64,000 nucleotides of DNA from Helicoverpa zea. Its lineage: Eukaryota > Arthropoda > Insecta > Lepidoptera > Noctuidae. The stretch spans positions 6,820,001 through 6,884,000 of the forward strand of contig NC_061473.1 in the NCBI RefSeq assembly GCF_022581195.2, written 5' to 3'. The notes under the pieces were generated by a model. The model had not been told where the DNA came from and made no database searches. It was given only the letters and a program-made list of their open reading frames with translations. Positions within the stretch are counted from its first letter, which is position 1. Each line of letters starts with the position of its first letter. Below are positions 40,950 to 52,780 of the stretch, in pieces. The translations under genes and the position numbers were made by a program.

Positions 40950-41190
40950 AGACTAGTCGTTAACGAAAACATAAATGCAGTTTTAAGTGGGTACTTCCAT
41001 GTACTTTTTGCTTTTCATACGACCTTCGCAAACAAACATTTTGCCAACCCCCCCAGCCGCCTTGCAGCCCCACATCATTATGATGCCTCCTCCTTTACTG
41101 TTGGAACGACGCAGTCCGGATGGTATTCCCTGCCGATACGCCGCCTGACGAAGGTCACACTCGGTGTTCCAAATACCTGTTCGTGAATGA
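40950..41190 (-). pseudogene. Tc1-like transposase fragment
   Basis: RVFGTPSVTFVRRRIGREYH, PDCVVPTVK, then in another frame KGGGIIMMWGCKAAGGVGKM and GRMKSKKYMEVPT. The 'P.CVVPTVK.GGG..MMWGC...GVG' motif order is diagnostic of Tc1-like elements. Heavily frameshifted, about 75 codons. Confidence 0.7.
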
Positions 41191-41199
41191 TAAAAAATG

Positions 41200-41627
41200 T
41201 TTTATCTGACAGACAAAGTTGAGTGTCCTTTCATAAAGGCCTTGTACCAATCAAGGCTAGCGAGTTCTGTTTCGTTCCACTTTTGGGGATATTTTAAACT
41301 ATTAGCTTTGGCGTAAGAAAAGGCCAATTTACGTAAATCTCTGGTGGTCAAACCAAAGTAAAGCTGACTCGCTGACTTGCAATATTGAGATAATTCTAGT
41401 TCCTGTTCTGTAGAAAATACTTAATTATATGGGGCATATCCAGTTTTTACTGTGTTATCATGCTTGTATTTAGCGACATACCTGGACAAAGTTACATGAC
41501 ACATGCCAAAGCTAGTAGCTACACTTCTGATGCTCTTCTCTTGCTTAATTACAATTTCACAAGCTTCAGTAGATTTTTCTGGTGGCACGGTGCCATGCAA
41601 TGTCTTTCGAGGTCGTTTATAAACCAT
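41200..41627 (-). pseudogene. Pogo/Tigger-type transposase N-terminal part
   Basis: MVYKRPRKTLHGTVPPEKST opens at 41627; IRSVATSFGMCHVTLSRYV is the psq-type helix-turn-helix. A stop follows PYN near 41421. The frame then gives VFSTEQELELSQYCKSASQL, YFGLTTRDLRKLAFSYAKAN and WNETELASLDWYKAFMKGHS, a CENP-B-type DNA-binding domain. It ends at 41205; no DDE domain remains. Confidence 0.8.
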
Positions 41628-41729
41628 TTAGTATGAATTCTGGAAATAAAATGGTACATATTAAACAATTAACCAATGTGAAAAATACAGGGTGTCAAAT
41701 GTAACATGTTACAATGCCTCAAATAATAA

Positions 41730-44100
41730 TTAATAATAATAATTATGCCACAAATAAAGCATTTGGCCACAAATAAACTTTAAAGAGAAAAACAGAATCG
41801 CTCTCATTACCCGACTTTGCGGAAAATGTGAAAACATGGTGGTGTACGTGCTGATATGCATATTATACTGTGATAAATGTTTACATGCACATGGTATGCA
41901 ACTTTGACAGACAACCAAACCACTTCTGGAAAAACACATGGCGTCCTTTGCTGCCTGGTCTAAGTCTAAAACATCTTCGTCGTTTTCTTCGTCGCTTTGT
42001 GAATCTGAATCTTGCTTATGCTGCCTAGGAGAAACGTGCTCATCCCAAAGAGTTTTAGACAGTTCACTAAACTTATTTGCAAAAGATTCCAGTTCTTTTG
42101 ACAGCAACTCTCGATCGACATTTGCAATTGATGCGATAGACTTTAGCGCGTCATTAGGAATTCCATTTTCTTTGATTTTATTGAAGTTTTTCGGGTCCAA
42201 ACAAGCGGCATCTTTCATTAAATCTTCGTTGCACATGAATTTTTCGTTTATTTTAACTAAAGCTGTATTAATAATGACTTTGTAGACAGAAATAAACTCT
42301 TTTGCAAAAAAAAAAACGGGCACCTATGCGAAATCTTGGTTTTAAGGACTTCACGTGTATTTCAAAGGGTTTTAATGACTGTAGGATGTTACTAGCATCA
42401 AAAGGGCTAGCCAAGCATGCGTGAGAGTGTATTCTAAATTTGAATTTCGTAGATTTCCTAAGAAACTGGTTCAACCTTGTTTTGGACTAATTCCTGATAG
42501 ACAGTTCGTAGGGGTTTTGAAAAGTTTTCGACGTGATTTTCGGAAAACTGATAATGCAGTTTTAATTAATGATTAATGTACCTTTCTGTTAAATCTAAAC
42601 ATTTTTGAAAAACTATCCGTATTTGATAAAATTTTCACCTGCTCTAAATGGTCAATGCTGATGATTGATGGCAATGTTAAGAGTTTCGGTTTTTTTGTGT
42701 AAAGCGTTCTATTGTTGAGATATTGTATCCACGCGGTTTAAAATATCCCTTTCTCATAAATAAACACAATTTAGAGGAGTATCAATATTTTGGGCTGCAA
42801 CGAAACCAATTTAAAGTTAGCAGTGCCGTTCACAAGTCGGCTCCTATCAGACTTTGTACATGAATCATCAATTAAAACTGCTTTACCAGTTTTCTGAAAA
42901 TCACGTCAAAAACTTTTCAGAACGCCCACGAACTTTCTACCAGGAATTAGTCCAAAACAAGGTTTAACCAGTTTCTTAGCAAATCTACAAAATTCAAATT
43001 TAGAATACACTCTCACGCATGCTTGGCTAACCCTTTTGATGCTAGTAACATCCTATAGTCATTAAAAAACTTTGAAATACACGTGAAGGCCTTAAAACCA
43101 AGATTTCGCATAGGTGCCCGTTTTTTTTGCAAAAGAGTGTAGAATAAAATCTCTTTGGGTCTGTAGCCAATAATGCTACTTCATCTTCACATAACTGCTC
43201 ATGTTTCTTCGGTTTTTTAGAAATTCTTCGTAACGGTAACGTGGTTTGTACGTCGAGATCAATGTTTTCAGCGTGCATCAAGTCTTGAACATCGGATGCA
43301 AATAAACTTGCAGCTTTGAAAACATCATCAAAAGTATCTAAATGTCTTCGTAAATCCATGTCTAAACATTTGATGAATCCCCAAGCTTTAAGATAATCCA
43401 ATGTCCCCTACATTTTGGAGATATTGACTTACTGGGGTTGATAGGTCAAATATTTTCTTGAACGTGAAGACTGTCAGGATAGTTTCGAATTTCAAAAAAG
43501 AATCCATCAAAGCTTTTGCTTGGAACGAAACCTTTGGCTCGAACTCCGTGCTTGAAGATATGGCACTTAAAGTTTTTATCATCGAGTTTTCTCCATAACA
43601 GTGGTCAAGGCTTTGTCTTTAGCCCACCATCTTGTTTTTCCGATATTCTGTAATCGTCTCAATTTGTCTTGTCCAGCTGTTAATTCTGAAATTTTCTCCA
43701 CCCATAGAGATGTGCGCTTAAATGATTCATGAATAAATACACTGGTAGACTCCAAGAGCCCAAACAAATTCTTGGCTTCAGTACAGCTTGACGTCGCGCC
43801 TCCCAGCACTAAATTTAAAACATGTGCATAACAATGTGTGAAAATTAATTTTGGCACTTCTTCCTTCAGTTTTGCTTGAAGACCATTATACCTTCCCGCC
43901 ATATTTCCGGCGCCATCAAATGACACGCTAATAATATCTTGCAAATTTAAGCCTAACTGGGCTAGTTCATTGCTTACAAGAGCTCGGTAATCTTCTCCTG
44001 TTGATTTCCGGACAGGGACCATGCTGACCCTGTCATCCTGCTGTGCCTCAGCATGGAGCCACTCACTCACTCCCACTGGGAGCTACTTAATTATTAAATC
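41730..44100 (-). pseudogene. Second hAT-like (ZMYM1/DUF4371-type) transposase, decayed
   Basis: Pieces in minus order: 44076-43579 with DIISVSFDGAGNMAGRYNGL and FTHCYAHVLNLVLGGA (RNase H-like core), NIGKTRWWAKDKALT; 43582-43388 and 43401-43140 (helical insertion region, DPKRF); then, past an inserted element, 42295-41950 (CLDPKNFNKIKENGIPNDAL, ELESFANKFSEL). The dimerisation domain is missing, and frames change at least twice. Different family from the intact hAT at 33532. Confidence 0.78.
42296..43139. mobile_element. Non-autonomous element with ~290-bp inverted repeats inside the hAT relic
   Basis: Left arm 42296-42595 starts actcttttgcaaaaaaaa, 'cgggcacctatgcgaaatcttggttttaagg'; right arm 42845-43139 is its complement, ending 'ttgcaaaagagt'. 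Arms are about 85-90% alike by eye. The 250-bp centre is AT-rich. Removing it rejoins the hAT frame at DPKRFYS/VYKVIINTAL; flanking agaaataa / agaataaa may be a decayed 8-bp duplication. Confidence 0.82.
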
Positions 44101-44119
44101 AGCCTCAAAAATTCTATAT

Positions 44120-44480
44120 CAGTCTGAAATCTACTTATTATAAATTTTAATATAAACGTTACTGTGTAACTTTAAGGATCTAAGCTGAAAACGCAGATAT
44201 AATCAACCGTGCTTTCAGAACCAGAACATTGTTTATGTGCCCATTGACTGCAACTTCTACAACGGTAACCACATCTCATTTTTTCCTGCCTCACAGCAAA
44301 TAGCACACAATGTCTCTTCTTCTAAATATTCTGACTCATCGTCGCAAATATTCTGAACCTCTTCGTCTTCATACGTGTCAGTTTCATCCTAAAAAATTAG
44401 GAATGAAAAAGGTAAAAAAATCTCTCTTTGATAGAGAGAAAGGAATTCAAGGTGTAAAATCAAACATCAGTGAATCGAAC
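44120..44480 (-). pseudogene. PHD-like zinc finger fragment of a transposase
   Basis: DETDTYEDEEVQNICDDESE, then LCAICCEAGKNEM and, after a 1-nt frame change, WYRCRSCSQWAHKQCSGSES. CxxC...CxxC..WxHxxC fingers of this kind end many pogo/Tigger-type transposases; here the transposase body is absent. Confidence 0.55.
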
Positions 44481-44829
44481 AACATTGAAATAGTTAGTGG
44501 TTTTCACATTGAAATATACTAAAATCGAGATCCATATGCATGATTGTTGTTATAGTTGTTTTTATGTTTTCAAATATAGATTTATTTTTAAAATAAAAAG
44601 TAACAATACCTTGTATTTTTGAAAAAAACATTATCTCATTACTGGGATATGTTACATAGGTTTTCCCTTTCTGTATTCTCTTATTTTTAAAAAATCGCTT
44701 CCACTGTTTTGGTCATAAAAACAATCTTTGCATTTTTACAATTTTTTTTATATGTTTGCTCTCGATTTTTATTATATAAAATAAAAATAATAAAATAACG
44801 TTTATTGACAAGAGAGTAACATAACATTC

Positions 44830-46534
44830 TGGTAGTTGACGTCGAGCCACAAACTAAGCTCTGCTTGTGTCTTGTGGCATATAACCAGTTACGTACTGTA
44901 AACTGGCTAATATTCTAGGGTTTTTTGCTTTCACCTCAAAGTTCGTGTATTGGACTTGATCCTCAAAATCTACAGTGGTTATGGGTATGGACGGCTTCTT
45001 ATCATTTTTAAATAGTTTCTATGGTTTTAAAAATTGTTTCGCAACTATCTTCCTCATACTTGGAACCAGGTGAGTGCTGGCCACTTAAATTATTAATTAA
45101 TAGTGCAGCAAAAGAACGATTCGAAGCCAGCTACAGTAGGGTTAGTGTTTCTGCACCTGTGACTTCGAATCAACCCAAAGAAATTCTCCAGAGGATCTTG
45201 ATTAAAATGCCTCATCCACACAGATTTAATAGCATATTTTTTTTTAAAGTATTTCTATTAGGTACTCCACATTGTTTACAGTACGTAACCAATTATACTT
45301 ATTGTCGGAACTGTGACCTGCCTGTCCTGTAAATTATTGTTTTTACTTACAAATTTTATTGTCCTTAAAACTATTTTAGCTTTAGACCAAACGGTACCAT
45401 GGTCTGATTTTGGAGTCACTTGCATCAATAAAGATTTCCCGGACCTTTTTTTTGAGATATCAGAACTCCCATTTAGAGAGTCGAAAAGTTCGTTAAAAAA
45501 AAGGATTACATCAGCAATCTGTGTGCACTCAGCTGGCAGTATGTTCTTTTCTGAAAAACAAAATAAGATTTAAATTTGCAGTACAGTATAGAAGTACCTA
45601 CTGGGCAGCAGGGCGGAAAGATGGGTGATTTTGTAGTGAAACTTGGGGAGGCCTGTGTCCAGTACTGGAAGTCTTTCGGTTGATCTTTACGTGCCCTCCC
45701 AGGAACGGGGGTGTACCACCACCAACTTCCAGACTTCGGGCTGGTTTGTGTAAGTCTCAGAAAACCCACAAAGCGATTTCGGCCCGACTCGGGAATCGAA
45801 CCCGGGACCCACCGCACAGCAGTCGTGCTTGCGACCACTAGACCAATGGGGCAGTCATTAAAATGTTTAGGTAATAAAATGTTTCGAAAATAATAACCTG
45901 CTAAAAATCCCATAGGAACTGCAACTTTCTTCCTCAAAACTTGTGTTGCATACTTTACTTTCATTTTTTGAAATTTATCAGGATTTATGTGTCGATCTGT
46001 AAGTTTGTCAACTAGTCGTATTCCTTTATATGCTGGGTCTTCTTCATATAATTTGGTTATATGTTCCCATTTTGCCAATTTTGAGGATCCATTTATGGAA
46101 CTTACTAAATTTTTGGTCATCATGTTATTTCTTATTCCCTTAATCAAATGTGGCGGGTCGTATAAAGGAATCACCTCTTTGCCGTCGACTTCAAATATGT
46201 CTCTCCGTAACTCTTTATTTTTCCTTAAATAATCAGCTCTCGTCTCCTTAATCAAAGAGTTTATCGCACTCACGTTTGATGTACCTTGGTCACAGACTGT
46301 AGCTAGGACATGTAGTCCTACACTGTGCAGTTTTTGTATCACAGCTTTTATTTGTTTAGCCAGTTCAGCTGAATTTATACAAAATAAATATAAAATAGGT
46401 TGCTTGTAATTTTCTGAACGCCTCTTATCATAAACATGGTCAGCTAATTGATTTTGTCTTGACTCGCCATTATTTACGAAACCTGTAATTTCATCTTTTC
46501 TTTGATTATAACCAAAATGTGGCGCAATGCACAT
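44830..46534 (-). pseudogene. P-element-like (THAP9-type) transposase
   Basis: Exon 46534-45898: DEITGFVNNG, ATVCDQGTSNVSAINSLIKE (catalytic region), LYDPPHLIKGIRNN, VPMGFLAG with a GTTATT donor. Exon about 45556-45340: NILPAECTQIADVILFFNEL, FDSLNGSS. Next piece about 45240-45030: FNQDPLENFFGLIRSHRCRN and PTVAGFESFFAALLINN. A last piece near 44940-44840: ILASLQYVTGYM, then a stop. Motif order matches P-element/THAP9 transposases. The THAP domain is not visible upstream and a SINE lies in an intron. No clear terminal repeats. Confidence 0.82.
45620..45857 (-). mobile_element. tRNA-derived SINE, family C (short)
   Basis: Minus head at 45857 (gactgccccattggtctagt), B-box 'gggttcgattcccgagtcgggccgaaatcgctttgtgggttttc' and a shortened body ending near 45620. 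It lies in a P-element intron. Confidence 0.8.
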
Positions 46535-46544
46535 TTCATCTACA

Positions 46545-47040
46545 CTTCATCCCTCATCGTCCCTCTGCCTGCTTAGACGACAGACCCGTGTAACAGTCGA
46601 ACGACAGTCTTGTAAGCACATTTTCTTTGTTCTTTCGACCACTTTTCGCCAATCGTCAGCTGTCACTTGAGCCCAAGCTTCTTCTAATAAAACCATCCTT
46701 TTATTTTCCGTGAATGACGGAGTTTTGTTACGCCTGTTGTATAACCTAAAAATATTTGTACATTTAGTTATAAAAAAAGGCCCAGCAGTGGGACAATAAA
46801 TGCTAAGAAAAACAAATAGATACCTTTGACCTGCTCCCATATCAACTCGATTGCATTATATTGGCAGTGGTAGGGTAGCCGAAATACTGTGTGACCATTT
46901 GATTTGGCCAATTCATCCAAAAAATATGATGGGTGCGTCTGTAGTTTTTGTAAGTTCAATAGTCTAACCCACTCTTTTTTTAACATTTGACTGTCAGCTT
47001 CCACACCATTGCGTTGTAACCACTCTAAAATTTTTGCTTT
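46545..47040 (-). pseudogene. DDE_3-type transposase C-terminus
   Basis: ILEWLQRNGVEADSQMLKKE, YFLDELAKSNGHTVFRLPYH and CQYNAIELIWEQVKG, the final catalytic Glu block of a Tc1/mariner-like family common in insects. The frame is broken by a 24-bp piece resembling a family B SINE end (46779-46802), then resumes with LEEAWAQVTADDWRKVVERT. Confidence 0.68.
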
Positions 47041-47107
47041 TTGTTATTGCTGCTGGGGGGTTTGTTAATTTGAACAGAGTGATATGGCGCATTGTCATTT
47101 CACACAT

Positions 47108-47650
47108 TCAAACACAATCGTAATCCACATCCACACCCCAAAAACGTTCACGTATATCTACGCCTGGGAACTCTTTTGCAGAATGCCAAATTCTCCAACA
47201 GTCCCCAAAACAAAGATATGCGTCACACGTGATGCACCTTGAGTGAACGGCTTTGGATTTCTTCTGCCGTTGACAAATCATACATCTCTTTGTATTCTCA
47301 CGTCCCATCAAGTGCTCTGGCTCTTGCATGATATTTCGCCTCAGCCTCACGTTTTCCACTGGTGCCTGACTGATCCCTATTGAACGGGGGCGATGCCGTT
47401 TAAGTAGAGATTCAGCAAGCGCATAGCGGAACTCACGATGTAGGCAATTTATCAGTTGTACGTTTCAGAGAACTTTGGTACATCACAAGCGCGTTATGTA
47501 TACTCACATTCAGTAGCCTTTTAAACATTTTCACGTACCATTTCACGCCTTTTTTCCCTAAAGTTGATGGTTCCACATCCATTGGAGAAGTATTAGGTTT
47601 TTTAATAGTTTTAGTGATTTTGGTCAGGACATCATCGGCAAGACATAGCT
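47108..47650 (-). pseudogene. piggyBac-type transposase C-terminus with Cys-rich finger
   Basis: MDVEPSTLGKKGVKWYVKMF, KRLLNVSIHNALVMYQSSLK, a stop near 47440, then in 47359-47108 RCMICQRQKKSKAVHSRCIT and CDAYLCFGDCWRIWHSAKEF. The 'KWY.K...RLLN...HNA..IY' helix and the terminal C-rich domain are piggyBac family traits. About 160 codons; catalytic domain absent. Confidence 0.78.
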
Positions 47651-48240
47651 ATGGCAATTTCGTTTTAAAATCTTTAACTGATTCCTTATAAGAAGTATGG
47701 AGTTTAAAGTAGTTGAAGCCAGCCTGTTCCTCAGTTTGTTTTTTATAATATTCATTTGACTGAACATTCGTTCCACTTCTGCGTTGGAATGTGGCAACGA
47801 TAGAACTGTGATAGCTACATAGGTCTGCTATGTCTTTGTACGTATTAAAACCTGCAGCGTCCTTGTACTTTAAAACATGAGCCCAAAATTGTACAGTATC
47901 TGTAGTCGTGATGTCCCATTTCACAAAATTAATACTGTGCCATTGTTTTAAAATGTTTTCAATGTTGTCCTCCTCACAACCTAATTCCACAGCGAGTTCA
48001 GCGATTGAGTTATCTTTTAACGGTTTCAAAGTATTGTCTACAGATAATTGTGTCATTTTTTGTAAGGCCATGTAATTGCTGAGTAGGCGATTTTGAATTT
48101 CTTTTGCTAAGCGCATCATAAAATCTATAAACTTTTTCTAACTGTTGAAACTGTTTGGGATGGTAAATTGGCTTTAGCAACGTGGGACTCAAACATGTAT
48201 CCGAGATGAGGTACTGGGCTTAGGTGGTTATCAATTTCAG
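47640..48240 (-). pseudogene. hAT-type transposase C-terminus
   Basis: KPIYHPKQFQQLEKVYRFYD, LGCEEDNIENILKQWHSINF, FWAHVLKYKDAAGFNTYKDI, then after a 1-nt frame change LSLPHSNAEVERMFSQMNII and KNKLRNRLAS. The 'LPHSNAEVER.FSQMN..K.K.RN' motif is the hAT dimerisation signature. A third hAT family in the window. Confidence 0.8.
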
Positions 48241-48369
48241 GTCGCCAAGGACTCCTTAGGGATTAAAGAATGGGAATCAACTGAATTATTCACATGAATT
48301 AATAATTATTTTGTATTTACAAATGATCACTTTTATTTACATTTAGGTATTAATAGGCTTTACCTGTAT

Positions 48370-48545
48370 TGCAGCAACTGTTCAAATTGCCTACCACTTT
48401 GTTCGAAACACAAACGTGCACGTTTTTGAATGTTGTCTTTTAATTTATTTAAAGTCACTCTGTCTTGTTTCACAATATCAAAAGCAGCAATTATTTTCTG
48501 TTTTAATTGTTCTACACTGCGTGCTTCTTCGGTGTACACTAGTAC
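48370..48545 (-). pseudogene. Transposase C-terminal fragment (DDE_3-like)
   Basis: VYTEEARSVEQLKQKIIAAF, DIVKQDRVTLNKLKDNIQKR and ARLCFEQSGRQFEQLL. This helical tail is seen at the end of some insect Tc1/mariner-like transposases. About 58 codons. Confidence 0.5.
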
Positions 48546-48879
48546 ACCTTTCTTTCACTTTAGACCACAAAAAAAGCCTAATGGTGTGACACTACTTGAT
48601 AACCGGTAGCGCGCGCGCACACTTCCACTTCCGGTGTTCGGACGGACGCAATTGAGCCACAGAGTGACCTTAACCTATTTTAAGTAAAAGGGCGGGGCGT
48701 CGCACGCGTTGCTCTTGTCAAACAACACACTTGTCGTAGTCTTTGACGGTGACGTCGTGCCGCACGTGGAATGAATCTTATTGGATGACAGTCCACGTGG
48801 ACATTGATGAAATGGTGTGCTTTGAGAGATATGACACAAGTTCCACGCAGATCACCATTATCAGCCGTTCAGATAAGAA

Positions 48880-49290
48880 ATCATTTTACCAATGATTTTT
48901 ATCATGTACACTATGTATCATGTAGATTGTAAAAAAATATGTTTTTTTTTTTATAAAATAATAAAAACTTACTGTGGGCATTGTTTGTTTACATTTAAAC
49001 ACCGATCCTAAAAAGTTGTCTATTAAGTCGAATGCAAACCAAACAGGACAATACACATCGTCGACACCGGCACCAGATTTTAAGGAAGCTTGTATTTTTC
49101 TACAGTAGCCCCTGTACGTGGCAAAAAGCGAATCCTTCTTTTTCTTCAATTCTTGAACGGTCAGATTGCCTTCAAAGATGTCGCGGACACGCACCCAGGC
49201 ATCATTTATTTATTTTTTGTCCTTATGACATGTTTCATTGGGGTCCCAAATAATGGTCTCCGCTTGCAGAATTTCCAGGAACAACATAAT
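48880..49290 (-). pseudogene. MADF-domain protein, one in-frame stop
   Basis: FLEILQAETIIWDPNETCHK, DKK-stop, INDAWVRVRDIFEGNLTVQE, LKKKKDSLFATYRGYCRKIQ, SLKSGAGVDDVYCPVWFAFD. A near-complete MADF domain; the TAA is at about 49208. The exon ends at a GTAAGT donor (48975). MADF proteins commonly accompany Harbinger transposases. Confidence 0.75.
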
Positions 49291-49649
49291 TTGTCAATTT
49301 TATTATACATATATAAGGATTATGTAAAGGTAAAAAATAATAATTTGACAATTTGAAATTGAATAATTGTAGTAACGGCCACGACGAGCACTTTTCGATC
49401 AGAGAAGTATTTGCACAATTTTTGGGTAGTTATTACACCAGAACAGTGTTGCACAATGTTTGAGTACCAAAGTTTTTCCGAACACTGCTTGGAGACGAAC
49501 CAGGGATACCTTGTATCCCGCTACGCTGCCACCAGATTTGTTATAGAGTTAGGTGATTTGGAATAAAAGGTCCAATTTCCAAATATTATAAATTAGAATT
49601 TTTGATATAAATCACAAATGATTACCTAAAAAGTCACTGGTAAATGTCA

Positions 49650-50040
49650 CCGCAGACTATCAAGGGCTCGTAATGTAGTAGAAATGCCTTTTGGAATAAT
49701 TTCTGGAAGGTTGCGATTATTACAGACTGCTATAAATTGTATAAAAAGCCACAACAGTATCTGTTACGTTGTGCTTGCTATTTGCACTTTACACAATTAT
49801 TTGTGTAAACACAGTAACTTATATTCTATTTCAAGCCTCACAAGGGGTGAAGTTACTACAGACACAATGCAACATGCGGAGAGAATTGAAAATTCTATTC
49901 CATTAATTATTCTCCATAGTCGTTCTACCATTCAAATGAGTTTGGAAGCTAAACGAAACAGGGACCAATATAAAACATATTTTAGTACAGATGGAAATGT
50001 TGAGTGGCAAGATCGTATGATCTCAAGTGGAAGAGCTTAA
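49650..50040 (+). pseudogene. Harbinger transposase C-terminal part (older element)
   Basis: RRLSRARNVVEMPFGIISGR, LRLLQTAINCIKSHNSICYV, VLAICTLHNYLCKH. The 'YRLSRAR.VVE..FGI' segment holds the catalytic Glu of HARBI1-like DDE_Tnp_4 transposases. The rest of the transposase is missing to the left. It converges with the MADF gene at 50158. Confidence 0.78.
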
Positions 50041-50731
50041 AGAGTAGATTATTTCACCTAATTAAATTAATATTTACCTATATAATATACCTACATGTAA
50101 AATACTAAATATGTGTACTGTAATCTTTATTGTTACTACAAATAAAAATAACAAAAATCACACGACTTTATTTTGCTGTTTCGTTTCACCAACTTCAACT
50201 ATATTTTCTGTTCTACCTTCTTCATGAGACGAAATAAGATTTTGATGAAAAACATCATTTATACTGTCATTCTCTAGATCTTCATCAAAGTTAGATATGC
50301 TTTTGGTAGGTACTTCTTGGTCCTTAGTAAAGAGCATATAGTCAAAGTACCAGAGGGAAGATTTGTACACGTCGTCAGTTCCTCTTCCACTACGCTGGCT
50401 GTCCGTAACTTTCTTAAGCTCCTTTCGAAACGAGCCCCTTAAACTTTGTAATTTCTTAACTACGAAATCACGATTGGCGTCACCAAAACCTTTTTCTTTA
50501 CAAAAGTCAATAATTTTTTTATAAGCCTCATCCTTAAGGTTTTTGTTTTTGTATTCTTCTGACTTTATCTTCCAGAGGCAAGGAAAAGACTTGTATATAG
50601 TAATTAACTCTTTAGGCCCGCCGCTGACTGCAACTTTTTGTCACCGTGACTTATTGTTACTGTCACCTGCTGTCACCCACGATGCGCTCACTGAAACTGT
50701 TCTTGGGTGACAAATCGCGTTCATTTCTGCT

Positions 50732-52780
50732 ATGGACTTCAACGAGGTTGCCGTGATTTGCGCTCTTGAAATACATAGAAGAAAAATGAAACGGAAAAAA
50801 CGCTACTGGGTGCACCCTTTATACACGGAAAGATTATTCAAAGGAAAATTCTACACTATATATTCTGAATTGCGTCAATACCCACCAAAGTTTTTTAATT
50901 ATTTTCGTATGTCTATAAACTCTTTCGATGAGTTGCTGGCTTTGGTAGGTCCTGTGATTACACATCAAGATACAAGATTTCGGAAAGCTATTCCAGCAGA
51001 AGAAAGGTTAACGGTAACTTTGAGGTAAGTAACAAAAACTACATCAATTATTTATTTAAACAAAAAATCTTTATTCGGAGGCATACAAATTTGCAATATC
51101 ACAATCATCTAAAGAGTAATTTGACACATATGATTGCACAGTTTCGTTCGACCGCGGAGGAGAAATATCATAAAAAGATTGAGTAGATGTAGAGGGTGCA
51201 GAGGGATTAAAACATTGTTGTGAAAGTACGCTAGGTGGTGGTGGTGGTGGTTGAGATTGTGGTTGGGTTGTAGATATTATTGGCTGAAGAAGTATACGAG
51301 GTGGTGCTGGTTGGGCTGGGGATATAAGCTGTTGCGAAATTATTCGAGGTTGTTGTGGTTGAGGAAGAATATATGTTGCAGCTGTAGAATTGTAATTAGT
51401 AAAGCTATTAGAAGATTGGGTATAATATTTCAGGGTGTTTAAAATCGCAATCTGTGCATCAATTTTCTGGCCTGGTGGAATAGACTTTAATAATGGAACC
51501 AAAGATAATGCGAAATAATTATCTGGGTCTGGTAGTGTCTGGATGTTTTGGTGGTTTGTTTTGTCTCTTAATATTTCTAATAAAGATTCTTCGTAACTTT
51601 TATTCTTCTTCTTTTCTCGTGTTGGTTGTGTTATTCCTGGTGTAGAAGAATCGTTCTCACTAATTGTTTCTTCGTCAAGCGATGGCACATTACTTGAGGT
51701 TTCTCTCCCTGCCTCCATAGAAGGTACCAAAAACAGTAGCTTATCAAAGTACACGTATCGTTTTCGTTTAGGTGCAGCTTGCCCTGATTTTACGTCTTTT
51801 TGGCAACGAAGCTCCCTCGAAAAACAAGCTCTTAAATTTTTCCAACGACGTTGTATCACTTTAACTGTAAAAAATATTATTCTTATATTTACAGGTATTT
51901 AGCAAGTGGTGCAAGTTTCAATGCATTATCTTTTGAATACCTAATTGGAGCCACAACACTTCGTAATATTGTAAATTCAACGTGCCAATCTATATGGGAA
52001 GCATTGCAACCTCTGTACATGGCAGAAAAAAATGAAGAAGACTGGTATAAAATTGCTGATCAGTTTTACGAGCGTACTAACTTTCCTAATATTATCGGCG
52101 CCGTCGATGGTAAACATGTTAGAATAACGAATCCAAAGTACGGTGGATCTGATTATTTTAATTATAAAAAATATTTCTCTATGGTTTTGATGGCATGGGT
52201 AGACGCAGATTATAAATTCATCTACATTGACGTCGGATCACAAGGAAGCGCAAGCGACTCGACGATTTTAAAAAAATCGAATACTGGCAGAAGGCTTCAA
52301 GGGAATTTATTAAATATTCCGATTGGACGAAGTCTGCCTAATGATGAAAATGGAAAAATAATGCCTTTTTGCATTGTAGGTGATGAAGCCTTTGGTTTGT
52401 CGAAAAATATCTTACGACCGTTTTCCAAGAGAGGACTTACAGTTGCTAAAAGAATCTTTAACTATAGACATACACGAGCACGTCGAATGGTGGAATGCAC
52501 TTTTGGAATACTGTGTAATAAATGGAGAATTCTACACAGACCTATCGATGTTAACGTAGAATTTTGTGATAAGATTGTAATGGCTTGCTGTATATTACAT
52601 AACTATGTACGCGTTAAAGATGGAATTCAATTCACAGATACCGCGTACGAATGTACGCTAAGCAATACGTCAACAAATCAGTGGCATCGAAACATGTCCT
52701 GTGTCAATATAAGAAATTATTTTACTTCTTATTTTATTTCACCACAAGGATCCGTACCGTGGCAATATGAAAAAATATAA
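50732..52780 (+). CDS. Harbinger (HARBI1-like, DDE_Tnp_4) transposase, 392 aa
   Basis: Exon 1 50732-51024 and exon 2 51895-52780, joined in phase (GTAAGT donor, TTTACAG acceptor) through TLR/YLASGASF. Catalytic triad by family pattern: IIGAVDGKHVRI (D), GSASDSTILKKS (D), RRMVECTFGI (E); also VGDEAFGLSKNI and MACCILHNYV. No stop or frameshift. The intron (51025-51894) contains exon 2 of the antisense MADF gene. The start ATG at 50732 follows the terminal repeat by about 90 bp. Confidence 0.93.

Noticed and set aside
51251..51442. 63-codon Trp-rich plus ORF
   Set aside because: Antisense to the Pro/Gln-rich tail of the MADF gene.
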